Shown here: in pieces, positions 18,467 to 26,600 of the stretch
Numbering within the stretch: the stretch's first letter is position 1
Layout of the letters: each line of letters opens with the position of its first letter
Assembly (NCBI GenBank): GCA_023410875.1
Contig: JAEYPH010000080.1
Span: 10,455 to 74,454 of the forward strand
Reading direction: 5' to 3'
Length of the DNA stretch: 64,000 nt
From: Bacillota bacterium
Lineage (GTDB): Bacteria; Bacillota; Clostridia; Christensenellales; UMGS416
The notes under the pieces: generated by a model
Database searches by the model: none
The model's input: the letters and a program-made list of their open reading frames with translations, nothing else
What the model was told of the DNA's origin: nothing
Made by a program: the position numbers and the translations under genes

Positions 18467-19849
18467 ATGGCCGTTTTAGCTGGGTACATCGTTCCCCATC
18501 CGCCGCTGATTGTCCCTTCGGTTGGCCGGGGGCAGGAAAAAAAGATCGCATCCACCATAGAGAGTTATCGCGCCATCGCACAGGAGATAGCCTCGCTTCA
18601 ACCGGATACCATCGTCGTGATTTCCCCTCATGCTGTGATGTACTGCGACTACCTGCATATTTCCCCTGGTAAGTCTGCCAGGGGAGACCTTTTGCGGTTC
18701 GGCTCGCCGGATTCTTATGAAATACAATACGACACCGAACTGGTCCGTGAAATTTCCGCGCTTTGCAGGGAACAGGGCTTTCCGGCTGGTACACAAGGCG
18801 AAGAAGACCGTTCCCTCGACCACGGAACCATTGTCCCGCTGCACTTTATAGTAGAAGCGTATCCTGACGCCCGATATCTCCGGATCGGTATATCGGGGCT
18901 GTCGCCGCAGGAACATTACCGGTTCGGCATGCTGATACAGCAGGCGGCCCAGCGGCTGGACAGGGGGGTCCTCGTTGTCGCCAGCGGCGATCTGTCACAC
19001 AAGCTTAAGGCCGATGGCCCCTATGGCTTCTCCCCTGATGGGCCTATCCTGGATACTGCTCTTCAGGATATCATGCAGTCCGGCAATTTCATCGACTTCC
19101 TCCGCTTAAGCCCAAGCCTGTGTGAGAATGCGGCGGAATGCGGCTTGCGCGGTTTTATCATGATGGCCGGCGCGCTGGATGGCCGCAAGGTGGAGCCACG
19201 CTTGCTATCCTATGAAGGACCGTTTGGCGTGGGCTATGCCGTCGCTTCGTTTCCCGTCGTTGCAGAGGACGCATTGCGCAGCTTTCTCGCCGTTGCCCAA
19301 GAAGAGGCCGCTCAGAGAATCAACATCATACGCTCGAAGGAAGACCCGTATGTGCGGCTTGCCAGGGAGACGCTGGAGAATTACATCAAAACCGGCAAGC
19401 CCATGGAAATGCCCGCCGGGTTGCCCGAAGAAATGCTACGGCTTCGGGCTGGCGCATTTGTGTCCATCAAAAAACATGGCAATCTTCGCGGTTGCATTGG
19501 CACGACCGCGCCCACCCAAAAGACGCTTGCGCTGGAAATCATGCACAATGCGATATCTTCCGGCACGGCGGATCCGCGCTTCTCACCCATTGTTGCTTCG
19601 GAACTTCCAGACCTGGTTTACAACGTGGATGTGCTCTCCGCTGCGGAACCGGCGCAGGACAAATCCGCCCTCGATGCCAAGCGATACGGTGTGATCGTCA
19701 CCCGAGGCAACCGTCGAGGCTTGCTGCTGCCCAACCTGGAAGGCGTGGATAGCGTAGAACAACAACTGGCAATCGCTTGCCAAAAGGCGGGCATCTCCCC
19801 ATCGCAAAGCTACACGATAGAGCGTTTTGAGGTCGTTAGGCATACATGA
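18467..19849 (+). CDS. AmmeMemoRadiSam proteins B and A fused (MEMO + AMMECR1)
   Basis: The 460-residue protein has an N-terminal MEMO/class III extradiol dioxygenase-like domain (residues ~1-270; PHPPLIVPSVG, VISPHAVMYCDY, VVASGDLSHKL with likely metal-binding His residues) and a C-terminal AMMECR1 domain (~280-460; FVSIKKHGNLRGCIGTTAPT, LVYNVDVLS). In many bacteria and archaea these are the AmrB and AmrA proteins of a three-part system with the radical SAM enzyme AmrS; its reaction is not known to me. Here A and B are one polypeptide and the amrS gene overlaps its stop by four bases, completing the set. Confidence 0.92.
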   Translation: MAVLAGYIVPHPPLIVPSVGRGQEKKIASTIESYRAIAQEIASLQPDTIVVISPHAVMYCDYLHISPGKSARGDLLRFGSPDSYEIQYDTELVREISALCREQGFPAGTQGEEDRSLDHGTIVPLHFIVEAYPDARYLRIGISGLSPQEHYRFGMLIQQAAQRLDRGVLVVASGDLSHKLKADGPYGFSPDGPILDTALQDIMQSGNFIDFLRLSPSLCENAAECGLRGFIMMAGALDGRKVEPRLLSYEGPFGVGYAVASFPVVAEDALRSFLAVAQEEAAQRINIIRSKEDPYVRLARETLENYIKTGKPMEMPAGLPEEMLRLRAGAFVSIKKHGNLRGCIGTTAPTQKTLALEIMHNAISSGTADPRFSPIVASELPDLVYNVDVLSAAEPAQDKSALDAKRYGVIVTRGNRRGLLLPNLEGVDSVEQQLAIACQKAGISPSQSYTIERFEVVRHT

Positions 19850-20700
19850 AGCCTGCGCTGTACTACGAAAAAGGATCGGACGGCGCGGTCAAGTGCCTGC
19901 TTTGCCCCCATGGCTGCGTTATACCAAGGGGAAAGAAGGGGAGATGCCTTGCCCGTGTGAACAAAGACGGCGAGCTGTACGCCCAGAGCTTTGGCCGTAT
20001 CACGTCGATCGCGCTGGATCCGATCGAGAAAAAGCCGCTGCTGCATTTCTTCCCGGGGAGCACGATATTGTCTCTGGGCAGCTATGGATGCAACTTTCGC
20101 TGCGCCTTTTGCCAGAATCACGAGATTTCCATGGGAGAGGCGCAATGGAAGAGCATGGAGCCCGCGAATGTGGCGGCTTTGAGTCTTGATCTGCGCGCCC
20201 GAGGGAACATCGGCGTGGCCTATACTTACAATGAGCCGCTGATCGCCTTCGAGTTTCTGCAGGCATGCGCGGCGCTGATCCATCGTCAGGGGCAGAAGAA
20301 TGTGCTGGTCACAAACGGCTTTGTCAACCCGGAGCCCTTTCACGCGCTCCTGCCTGCCATCGATGCGATGAACATCGATCTTAAGAGTTTCTCACCGTTG
20401 TTTTATGGAGAACTCGGCGGTGATCCGGAGACCGTCAAGGGCACGATTGCCGCCGCCGCAAAGGCTTGCCACGTGGAAGTGACGACGCTTGTCGTTCCTG
20501 GAAAAAATGACTCCTTGCAGGAAATGGAGGCGCTTGCGGCCTGGCTCGGGCAGATCGATCGGACGATCCCTCTGCATATCACACGCTTCTTTCCACGGTA
20601 TCAGATGGTGGATGCATCCGCCACACCACTGGAGACCTTGCACACATTGGCCCAGGTTGCGAAAGAGCATCTGCAAACTGTGCATCTGGGCAATTGTTGA
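19846..20700 (+). CDS. amrS: AmmeMemoRadiSam system radical SAM enzyme
   Basis: A 284-residue radical SAM protein. The [4Fe-4S] motif is CAFCQNH (CxxxCxxC form reads CNFRCAFCQN), preceded by an N-terminal CLLCPHGCVIPRGKKGRC segment typical of AmrS and PflA-like proteins. It includes the SAM-binding YTYNEPLIAFEF and the MNIDLKSF strand. The ATG overlaps the TGA of the fused amrBA gene, so translation is coupled. It resembles glycyl radical activases but the neighbouring genes identify it as AmrS; it is 15 kb from the glycyl radical enzyme at 1765. Confidence 0.9.
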   Translation: MKPALYYEKGSDGAVKCLLCPHGCVIPRGKKGRCLARVNKDGELYAQSFGRITSIALDPIEKKPLLHFFPGSTILSLGSYGCNFRCAFCQNHEISMGEAQWKSMEPANVAALSLDLRARGNIGVAYTYNEPLIAFEFLQACAALIHRQGQKNVLVTNGFVNPEPFHALLPAIDAMNIDLKSFSPLFYGELGGDPETVKGTIAAAAKACHVEVTTLVVPGKNDSLQEMEALAAWLGQIDRTIPLHITRFFPRYQMVDASATPLETLHTLAQVAKEHLQTVHLGNC

Positions 20701-20730
20701 TGCAGCATAAAACGGGAAGGGGGACTACCC

Positions 20731-21519
20731 ATGAAGACCGTCGTCATCACCGGAAGCTCCAGAGGGTTGGGGCTTTGTATGGCCCGTGAATTCCTGATGG
20801 CCGGCTGCAATGTGGCCGTTTCCGGCAGCTCCGAGGCGTCGCTGGCATCCGCCGCAAAGGAGCTGGGCAAGTTCGGGGATAAGGTTCTCTTCATCCCCTG
20901 CGACGTGCGCGTGTGGACTGACGTGGAGAAGCTTTGGAATTCGGCGGCGGAGAAATGGGGCCGCGTGGATATCTGGATCAACAACGCCGGACGGAACGCG
21001 CCCTTTGAGCTGGTCCACAATACGCAGCAGTCTTATATACACGCCGTGGTGGACACCAACCTGAAGGGGATGATCTATGGTTCGCAGGTGGCTGCCGCGC
21101 GTATGCTGGCGCAGGGCGGGGGGCAAATCTGGAACATGGAGGGGCTCGGCTCCAACGGCATGATAGAGGCCCGTACGGTGCTCTACGGCACCACAAAGGC
21201 GGCGCTGACGTATTTCACAAAGGGGCTGGCCAAGGAGCTGGCAGGCACTGGCGTGCTGGCAGGCCTGCTATCCCCGGGCATGATGCTGACAGAATTCATC
21301 ACGAAAGGGCCGGACGGGGAACCCTCGCCCGCGATTGCGCAGCAGCGGTTCCGAAAGGTCTTCAACATTCTGGCCGACCGGCCAGAGACCGTGGCGGCGT
21401 TCTTTATTCCAAGGATACTGGGGAATGAGAAAAACGGCGTTCATCTGGAATGGCTGACTGGGTGGAAGGCGGCTTTCCGGTTTACGGCGGCACCGTTTAG
21501 CAAGCGAAAGCTGGTGTAG
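20731..21519 (+). CDS. Short-chain dehydrogenase/reductase (SDR)
   Basis: The 262-residue protein has the SDR nucleotide motif TGSSRGLG near the N-terminus and NNAG (INNAGRNAP). The catalytic Tyr and Lys are visible as YGTTKAA (YxxxK, residues ~152-156). GLLSPGMMLTEF follows the active site as in classical SDRs. The Gly-rich motif followed by no acidic residue at the second strand end (NVAVSGSS) suggests NADP(H). It starts 30 bases after amrS and may be its operon partner. Substrate unknown. Confidence 0.88.
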   Translation: MKTVVITGSSRGLGLCMAREFLMAGCNVAVSGSSEASLASAAKELGKFGDKVLFIPCDVRVWTDVEKLWNSAAEKWGRVDIWINNAGRNAPFELVHNTQQSYIHAVVDTNLKGMIYGSQVAAARMLAQGGGQIWNMEGLGSNGMIEARTVLYGTTKAALTYFTKGLAKELAGTGVLAGLLSPGMMLTEFITKGPDGEPSPAIAQQRFRKVFNILADRPETVAAFFIPRILGNEKNGVHLEWLTGWKAAFRFTAAPFSKRKLV

Positions 21520-21555
21520 GCCGCGTATATAGCCGGATCGGTTGAAGTGTGAATA

Positions 21556-21584
21556 CAGCCCCTGCCCGCAAAGAGCAGGGGCTG
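21556..21584. terminator. Bidirectional terminator between SDR and DUF4317 genes
   Basis: CAGCCCCTGC / GCAGGGGCTG stem with a nine-base loop between two convergent genes. Confidence 0.7.
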
Positions 21585-21592
21585 CGCTGTTC

Positions 21593-22765
21593 CTAGATCG
21601 GCTCCGTGGCGAGGACAACTCCGTTGATTTCCACGTCCTCCCCAACCTCGATGAGAAGGCACTTTACGCCTCTGCTGTCGGTCACCATTTTCAGCGCGTT
21701 CAGGTTCTGAGGGCTGATCGCGATATTTGCATTGGCTGTTTCGATTTTAAGCGATTTCGAGTTGTAATCCGGGATGATGTTGGAGGCCTTGAAGTCCAAA
21801 TTCCCACCGGCAATATCGGAGTAGATCGTTTCAAAGGACGACGTATCGACTCCATTGTCTTGCAGAATCGTCTCGATCGCCCTCATGTTGACAGTCGGAG
21901 TGTCCTCTTCGCTGGCATAGGCAATGGCGTCGTTGATTTGCTCATAGATGCCCTTGATCGTTTCGGCCTTTGCCTTCTCACCCACGGCAACCTTTATGAT
22001 CTCATCGAATTTTTCTTTTTCCTCGCTGGCAGACAGGGCATAGGAGCAATCGAGAACCGTCTCGATGAAGGGGAAGTTCCGTTGGTTGGCCTTGGAGGTA
22101 TAATAGATGACGCTGTTCACATCTGAGAGGTTGTCCGTAAAGGCGGGGAACATGAACCCTTCTAGAGGCGCGTCCAGATTGACCACGATCTCCAGTGCGG
22201 AGCTTGCGCTGAATACGCCGGCCGGAGGATCGAACCGCAAAACGCGCTTTGGGGCAACGACCTTGTTGATGCTGCACATTATGAACTCATGGGCATACTG
22301 CGTGTCATCAAAGCCCATGCCGTCGTCGGACTCGCCCATCTGGTTCTGCTTTTTTCTGTAAGCCTTGCGATACTGAGCCTTGATGAAGGTGATCACGACA
22401 TCGCTCTCATAGGAATACACTTCCGCGATCTTGGCAATCACCTTGTCGGCAAGTACGGCCAGGTCTTCGATGGACTCGTTCGCCAAAAAGCGGCAGAACA
22501 GGTTCTGACCGGATTCTTCCTCTTCGCTTGGATTGAACCGCAACTCGAAGACCTTGGAATCCAAGCCGCCCGTAAGCAGCTTTTTATAGTTGCCGATGAA
22601 CAGCTCCTGAACCTCGTCGTCTTTGGTTTCGAACAGGCCACCCTCTCTATGAATGACCTCTCTGGTCTGTGCCTGCATGAATACGCTATATATCTGCTTG
22701 ATCTCCAAGTACGAACCATCAACCTTGAACTCTTTCCTAAGTGCCGAAATATCTTGCTTATTCAA
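21593..22765 (-). CDS. DUF4317 family protein
   Basis: A 390-residue soluble acidic protein. Its N-terminus, LNKQDISALRKEFK, and the repeated KLLTGGLDSKVFEL and GFDDTQYAHEFIMCSINKVV segments match what I know of the DUF4317 family, which is common in Clostridia and has no assigned function. The start is a TTG at 22765 with GGGAGG seven bases upstream; the longer frame to 22840 is poorly supported. The C-terminal ~90 residues look like a small separate alpha/beta domain. It is monocistronic. Confidence 0.8.
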   Translation of the reverse strand: MNKQDISALRKEFKVDGSYLEIKQIYSVFMQAQTREVIHREGGLFETKDDEVQELFIGNYKKLLTGGLDSKVFELRFNPSEEEESGQNLFCRFLANESIEDLAVLADKVIAKIAEVYSYESDVVITFIKAQYRKAYRKKQNQMGESDDGMGFDDTQYAHEFIMCSINKVVAPKRVLRFDPPAGVFSASSALEIVVNLDAPLEGFMFPAFTDNLSDVNSVIYYTSKANQRNFPFIETVLDCSYALSASEEKEKFDEIIKVAVGEKAKAETIKGIYEQINDAIAYASEEDTPTVNMRAIETILQDNGVDTSSFETIYSDIAGGNLDFKASNIIPDYNSKSLKIETANANIAISPQNLNALKMVTDSRGVKCLLIEVGEDVEINGVVLATEPI

Positions 22766-22892
22766 TCGATTGCCTCCCACAAAAATTTGGTATGCATCTA
22801 TTATATACCAAAACCGCTGGCTGTGGGCAGTGCGTCGCAATACGTATCTTCACGCAGCGGATGACGGCAACCGGCTGCCAAAGGCAAAAGAG

Positions 22893-22933
22893 AAGGGCTT
22901 GCCGCCCGTTTCACACAGGCGGCAAGCCCTTTT
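22893..22933 (-). terminator. Intrinsic terminator of the aldolase gene
   Basis: AAGGGCTTGCCGCC / GGCGGCAAGCCCTT, a 14-bp stem. On the minus strand it is followed by CTCTTTTGCC. Confidence 0.8.
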
Positions 22934-22955
22934 GCTTTCTGAACCGTTGCGGGTT

Positions 22956-23819
22956 TTATGCCTTGCCCACGCTGCCGAAAATCTCGAACTTCTCGCGGCA
23001 AGTGTCCTTGATGGCTTGCGTGCCGGGGGCCAGCAGCTTGCGCGGGTCAAACCCTTTGCCGGTCTGATCCTTGCCCGCTTCGATGTACTTGCGGGTGGCC
23101 GCGGCAAAGGAAAGCTGGCATTCCGTGTTGACGTTGATCTTGGAAACGCCAAGGCTGATGGCCTTTTTGATCATTTCCACGGGGATACCCGTGCCGCCGT
23201 GGAGCACCAGCGGGATGCCACCGGTGGTCATGTGGATCTTCTCCAGCGCGTCGAAAGCCAGGCCTTTCCAGTTGGCGGGATACACGCCGTGGATGTTGCC
23301 GATGCCCGCCGCGAGGAAATCGACGCCCAGATCAGCGATGGTCTTGCACTCGGAGGGGTCGGCAACCTCTCCCGCGCCCACGACGCCGTCTTCCTCGCCG
23401 CCGATGGAGCCGACCTCTGCCTCGATGGACATGCCCTTCTCATGGGCCAGCTTTACAAGCTCGGTGGTCTTCTGCACGTTTTCGTCGATGGCAAAATGGC
23501 TGCCGTCAAACATGATGGAGGTGAAGCCGGCTTCCACGCACGCGAGGCATCCTTCATAGGAGCCGTGATCCAGATGCAGCGCCACGGGGACGGTGATGCC
23601 CAAGCTCTTGTCCATCGCCTTTACCATGGCGGCAACGGTGCCAAAGCCGGTCATGTACTTGCCCGCGCCTTCGGACACGCCGAGGATCACCGGGCTTTTC
23701 AGCTCTTCGGCAGTCTGCAGCACCGCCTTTGTCCACTCCAGGTTGTTGATGTTGATTTGGGCAACGGCATAATGGCCGTCCCTGGCTTTGAGCAGCATGT
23801 CCCGCGCGTTCACTATCAT
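22956..23819 (-). CDS. fba: Class II fructose-1,6-bisphosphate aldolase
   Basis: The 287-residue protein is a zinc-dependent class II aldolase of glycolysis/gluconeogenesis. Visible motifs are ININNLEW at the N-terminus, LHLDHGSYEGC with the metal-binding His and catalytic Asp, EAEVGSIGGEEDG, and the second metal/phosphate region VLHGGTGIP with NVNTECQ. GGAGG lies eight bases before the ATG. A promoter region of about 150 bp separates it from the ABC-F gene. Tagatose-bisphosphate aldolase activity cannot be excluded from sequence. Confidence 0.93.
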   Translation of the reverse strand: MIVNARDMLLKARDGHYAVAQININNLEWTKAVLQTAEELKSPVILGVSEGAGKYMTGFGTVAAMVKAMDKSLGITVPVALHLDHGSYEGCLACVEAGFTSIMFDGSHFAIDENVQKTTELVKLAHEKGMSIEAEVGSIGGEEDGVVGAGEVADPSECKTIADLGVDFLAAGIGNIHGVYPANWKGLAFDALEKIHMTTGGIPLVLHGGTGIPVEMIKKAISLGVSKINVNTECQLSFAAATRKYIEAGKDQTGKGFDPRKLLAPGTQAIKDTCREKFEIFGSVGKA

Positions 23820-23989
23820 ACTTTATACCTCCGTAATATATTGGTCACGTTGCTTGGTGTTCCCTCGTTTCCCCTCCGTCCGTCATCGGGACGAATTCGG
23901 TGAGGCCTTGGTTATTTTATCATGGGTCCGTACAGAAATGATACTGCCTTTTAATTTGACCCATCAGGAAAGTTGGAAAATCCGTGGGG

Positions 23990-25543
23990 TTATACGATTT
24001 TTGTGGTCCAATCCTCCACATTCCAGACATCGGTGATCCAGCCCGAGTAAAACTCCGGCTCGTGGCTTACCAGCAGCACCGTGCCCCGGAACTCCCGGAT
24101 CGCCCGGTTCAACTCGTCCTTGGCGTCGGCGTCCAGATGGTTGGTGGGCTCGTCCAGCACCAGAAAATTCACCTCCGACAGCATCAGCTTGCACAGCCGC
24201 ACCTTGGCGTTCTCCCCGCCGGAGAGCACCATCATCTGGCTGGTGATGTGGTTGGTGGTCAGGCCGCACTTGGCCAGAGCCGCCCGCACCTCGCCGTTGG
24301 TCATGCTGGGGTATTCGGCCCAGATCTCCTCCAGCGCAGTTCGGCTGCCGGTCTTCTCCTCCTGCTCAAAGTATCCCGGGAAGAGATAATAATCGAGCTC
24401 GCAGCTGCCGGATACCGGGGGCAGCAACCCCAGCAGGGTTTTGAGCAGCGTGGATTTGCCCAGACCGTTGACGCCCTTGATGGCGACCTTCTGGCCCCGT
24501 TCCAGCGTAACATTCAAGGCGCACGTCAGCGGCTCCGTATAGCCGATGACCAGTTCCTTCGTCTGCAAAACGACCTTACCCGGCGATCTGGCCTCCTTGA
24601 ACTTGAAGACCGGCTTGACCTTCTCCTTGGAAAGCTCGATGATCTCCATCTTGTCCAGCTTCTTCTGCCGGCTTTTCGCCATGTTGGCGGTGGCAACCCG
24701 CGCTTTGTTCCTCGCAATGAAGTCTTCCAGCGCGTTGATTTCTTTCTGCTGCTTCTCGTAGGCCTTTTCGGTCTGGGCTTTTTTCAGCTCGTACATTTCC
24801 AGGAACTGATCATGGTTGCCGACATACCGCGTCAGCGTCGCATTTTCCACATGGTATATGACATTGACGACGTCGTTGAGAAAGGGCGTATCATGGGACA
24901 CCAAAATAAACGCGTTCTCGTATTCCTGGAGATATCCCTTGAGCCACGCGATATGGTTCTCATCCAGAAAATTCGTGGGCTCATCGAGAATCAAGATCAT
25001 CGGGTTCTGCAGCAGCAGTTTGGTCAGCAGCACCTTGGCCCGCTGGCCGCCGCTTAAGTCCGACACGTCACGGTTCAGGCCAATGTCGCCCAAGCCAAGG
25101 CCATTGGCCACTTCCTCAATCTTCGCGTCGATGCTGTAGAACCAGTTGTGCTCCAGATGGTGCTGGATGTCTCCAACATCCTCCAGCATGCGGTTCTGTT
25201 CATCCTCATCGGCGTCGCCCATACGGTCATAGATGGACAGCATCTCCTGTTCGAGATCGAACATGTGCTGGAAGGCTTCGTGCAAAACCTCCCGGATGCT
25301 TTTGCCCTTGGTCAGGGTTGTGTTCTGGTCGAGATAGCCGGTGGTAATGCGGTTGCACCATTCAATCCTGCCGGAATCCGGCGCGAGTTTCCCGGTGATG
25401 ATATTCAAAAAGGTGGTTTTGCCCTCGCCGTTGGCGCCTACGAGGCCGATGTGCTCGCCATTGAGCAGGCGAAAGGAGGCATTCTCCAGTATCGTTCTGG
25501 CGCCGAAGCCGTGGCTGACATTTTCTACGGTTAATATGCTCAC
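23990..25543 (-). CDS. ABC-F family ATPase
   Basis: The 517-residue cytoplasmic protein has two ATP-binding cassettes without membrane segments: Walker A GANGEGKTT and GVNGLGKSTL, signature DLSGGQRAK and LSGGENAKV, and Walker B LILDEPTNFLD and LVLDEPTNHLD. The interdomain linker (residues ~240-310, Lys/Arg/Glu rich) is the ribosome-acting arm of ABC-F proteins. These either protect ribosomes from antibiotics or assist translation. The GTG start at 25543 follows GGAGG by six bases; the ten-residue upstream extension is not family-like. It most resembles the YkpA/Ybit-like housekeeping class, but resistance type is not determinable here. Confidence 0.92.
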   Translation of the reverse strand: MSILTVENVSHGFGARTILENASFRLLNGEHIGLVGANGEGKTTFLNIITGKLAPDSGRIEWCNRITTGYLDQNTTLTKGKSIREVLHEAFQHMFDLEQEMLSIYDRMGDADEDEQNRMLEDVGDIQHHLEHNWFYSIDAKIEEVANGLGLGDIGLNRDVSDLSGGQRAKVLLTKLLLQNPMILILDEPTNFLDENHIAWLKGYLQEYENAFILVSHDTPFLNDVVNVIYHVENATLTRYVGNHDQFLEMYELKKAQTEKAYEKQQKEINALEDFIARNKARVATANMAKSRQKKLDKMEIIELSKEKVKPVFKFKEARSPGKVVLQTKELVIGYTEPLTCALNVTLERGQKVAIKGVNGLGKSTLLKTLLGLLPPVSGSCELDYYLFPGYFEQEEKTGSRTALEEIWAEYPSMTNGEVRAALAKCGLTTNHITSQMMVLSGGENAKVRLCKLMLSEVNFLVLDEPTNHLDADAKDELNRAIREFRGTVLLVSHEPEFYSGWITDVWNVEDWTTKIV

Positions 25544-25689
25544 AGAGGTCCTCCGTACAAGTCTCAGAAACATTATTATATCACATGGAAGGATTGCGTT
25601 TTTAACTGTTTAAATTGCCAAGAAAAGACACCGGACATAGTACGCAGATGATCCGGAAAAACTAGAAGTACGATTAGGAGGGTCATGAA

Positions 25690-25905
25690 ATGAGAAAACA
25701 AATACTCACGGTTCTGGCAATTTGCTTAATGCTCTGTGCTGCAGTGCTTTCCGGGTGTAAAGCAGCCAACCAGGTCCCTGGCGTTTCCGCAGCTCGTTCA
25801 GCTGTTGGTTCAGCTGTCGCTTCCGCTCTTCCTTCTTTGGCACCAACGGCAACCGTTATGCCGTCACCGACAGCTACGGCTATGGCTACAACCACTGTAG
25901 AGTAA
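25690..25905 (+). CDS. Small secreted lipoprotein
   Basis: A 71-residue protein with a lipoprotein signal peptide: basic MRKQ start, hydrophobic stretch and lipobox LSGC (Cys23). The mature part is low-complexity, rich in Ala, Ser, Thr and Pro, with repeated AVGSAVASA and PTAT motifs. AGGAGG precedes the start. It has no recognisable domain and its function is unknown. A strong hairpin terminator follows at 25934. Confidence 0.7.
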   Translation: MRKQILTVLAICLMLCAAVLSGCKAANQVPGVSAARSAVGSAVASALPSLAPTATVMPSPTATAMATTTVE

Positions 25906-25933
25906 CTGAATTATTGGCGAGCATAGCAAAGAG

Positions 25934-25967
25934 AAACACCGCCCGAAGCAATTCGGACGGTGTTTTT
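25934..25967. terminator. Terminator hairpin, left of the AT-rich island
   Basis: AAACACCGcCCGAA / TTCGGaCGGTGTTT with GCAA loop and TTTTT ends the lipoprotein transcript. Its sequence is nearly identical to the hairpin at 29263-29297 that ends the corrinoid-activator gene, which indicates a duplicated segment. Confidence 0.85.
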
Positions 25968-25999
25968 GCTATCAGGGATGCGCTAGCGGCAGCGCACGC

Positions 26000-26093
26000 T
26001 TGGGACAGGTTCTCATCCGTATGTGGTAGGAACAGCGCCCCGGTATAAGCATCCATATATTCTGGTCCGGTGGTGAGGTTCAGTTAGGCATTC
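26000..26093 (-). pseudogene. Decayed 3' fragment of a RamA/ASKHA corrinoid-activator gene
   Basis: Read on the minus strand this stretch encodes PEYMDAYTGALFLPHTDE, identical to the C-terminus of the intact activator gene ending at 29316, then diverges. Just upstream the frame has TGA where the intact copy has TGG, and homology stops near 26093. The downstream hairpin at 25934 is also duplicated. The rest of this copy is missing and AT-rich DNA begins at the break. The 385 bp from 25906 to 26290 otherwise hold no gene. Confidence 0.8.
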
Positions 26094-26290
26094 TTAAGAT
26101 GCACAGACCTTTAGCTTACCCTAGTCTGAGGACTATACATAAAACATTTTGCAAAAAAAAATAATAGTAGTTGCAGGAAGTAAACGATCTTGAGCCAGCA
26201 ATTGAAGGCGTAAAAAAGAGGCCGCATATCGATTGCAACCTCGTCTTATTGTTATGAAAAAGAATGCAGATGGTATTTTCGCTCCAGAAA

Positions 26291-26485
26291 TCATCGTGTT
26301 ATCAACCGAGATGCCGCCTCGTCATTGCGCTCCGACTCAAACTTACTAATGGAGAGGGCAATTCTCCTGTTAACTCTCTGAGCAACACTTGCAGTCACAA
26401 CAGCGACTGGTTGCATCCGAATTTGTGTTCTAGGAGAAAAGGTCGGGCGCAAATACTTCTGCGGATCATACTTATCACTAGCCAA
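26291..26485 (-). CDS. Small basic protein of the AT-rich island
   Basis: A 64-residue frame starting with TTG at 26485, preceded by AAAGGAGGG nine bases upstream, one of the better ribosome sites in the window. The product is basic, starts MASDKYDPQKYLRP and has a middle VAVVTASVAQRVNRR stretch. No signal peptide, double-glycine leader or known domain is visible. It is the last of three same-strand genes after the cysteine peptidase gene, separated by 115 bp that contain a palindrome. It could be a small partner, an antitoxin-like protein or a peptide substrate; I cannot tell which. Confidence 0.5.
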   Translation of the reverse strand: MASDKYDPQKYLRPTFSPRTQIRMQPVAVVTASVAQRVNRRIALSISKFESERNDEAASRLITR

Positions 26486-26504
26486 TAGATTAAACCCTCC
26501 TTTC

Positions 26505-26538
26505 CATAAACATCATCATAAACATCACTAATGTTTAT
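26505..26538. promoter_or_regulatory. Repeats and palindrome upstream of the small protein gene
   Basis: CATAAACATCA occurs twice in tandem (26505-26515 and 26517-26527), overlapping a perfect palindrome ATAAACAT-cacta-ATGTTTAT at 26518-26538. This could be an operator controlling the 64-residue gene or a transcript hairpin after the peptidase gene. Confidence 0.45.
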
Positions 26539-26600
26539 ATTTTATATCTGTAGAATTATGCTGTCAACTTAATTCTTTCCGTGACGCTTCCATTATATTC

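Noticed and set aside
19846..20700. Activase for the glycyl radical enzyme at 1765
   Set aside because: The overlapping MEMO-AMMECR1 gene marks this radical SAM protein as AmrS, and it is 15 kb away.
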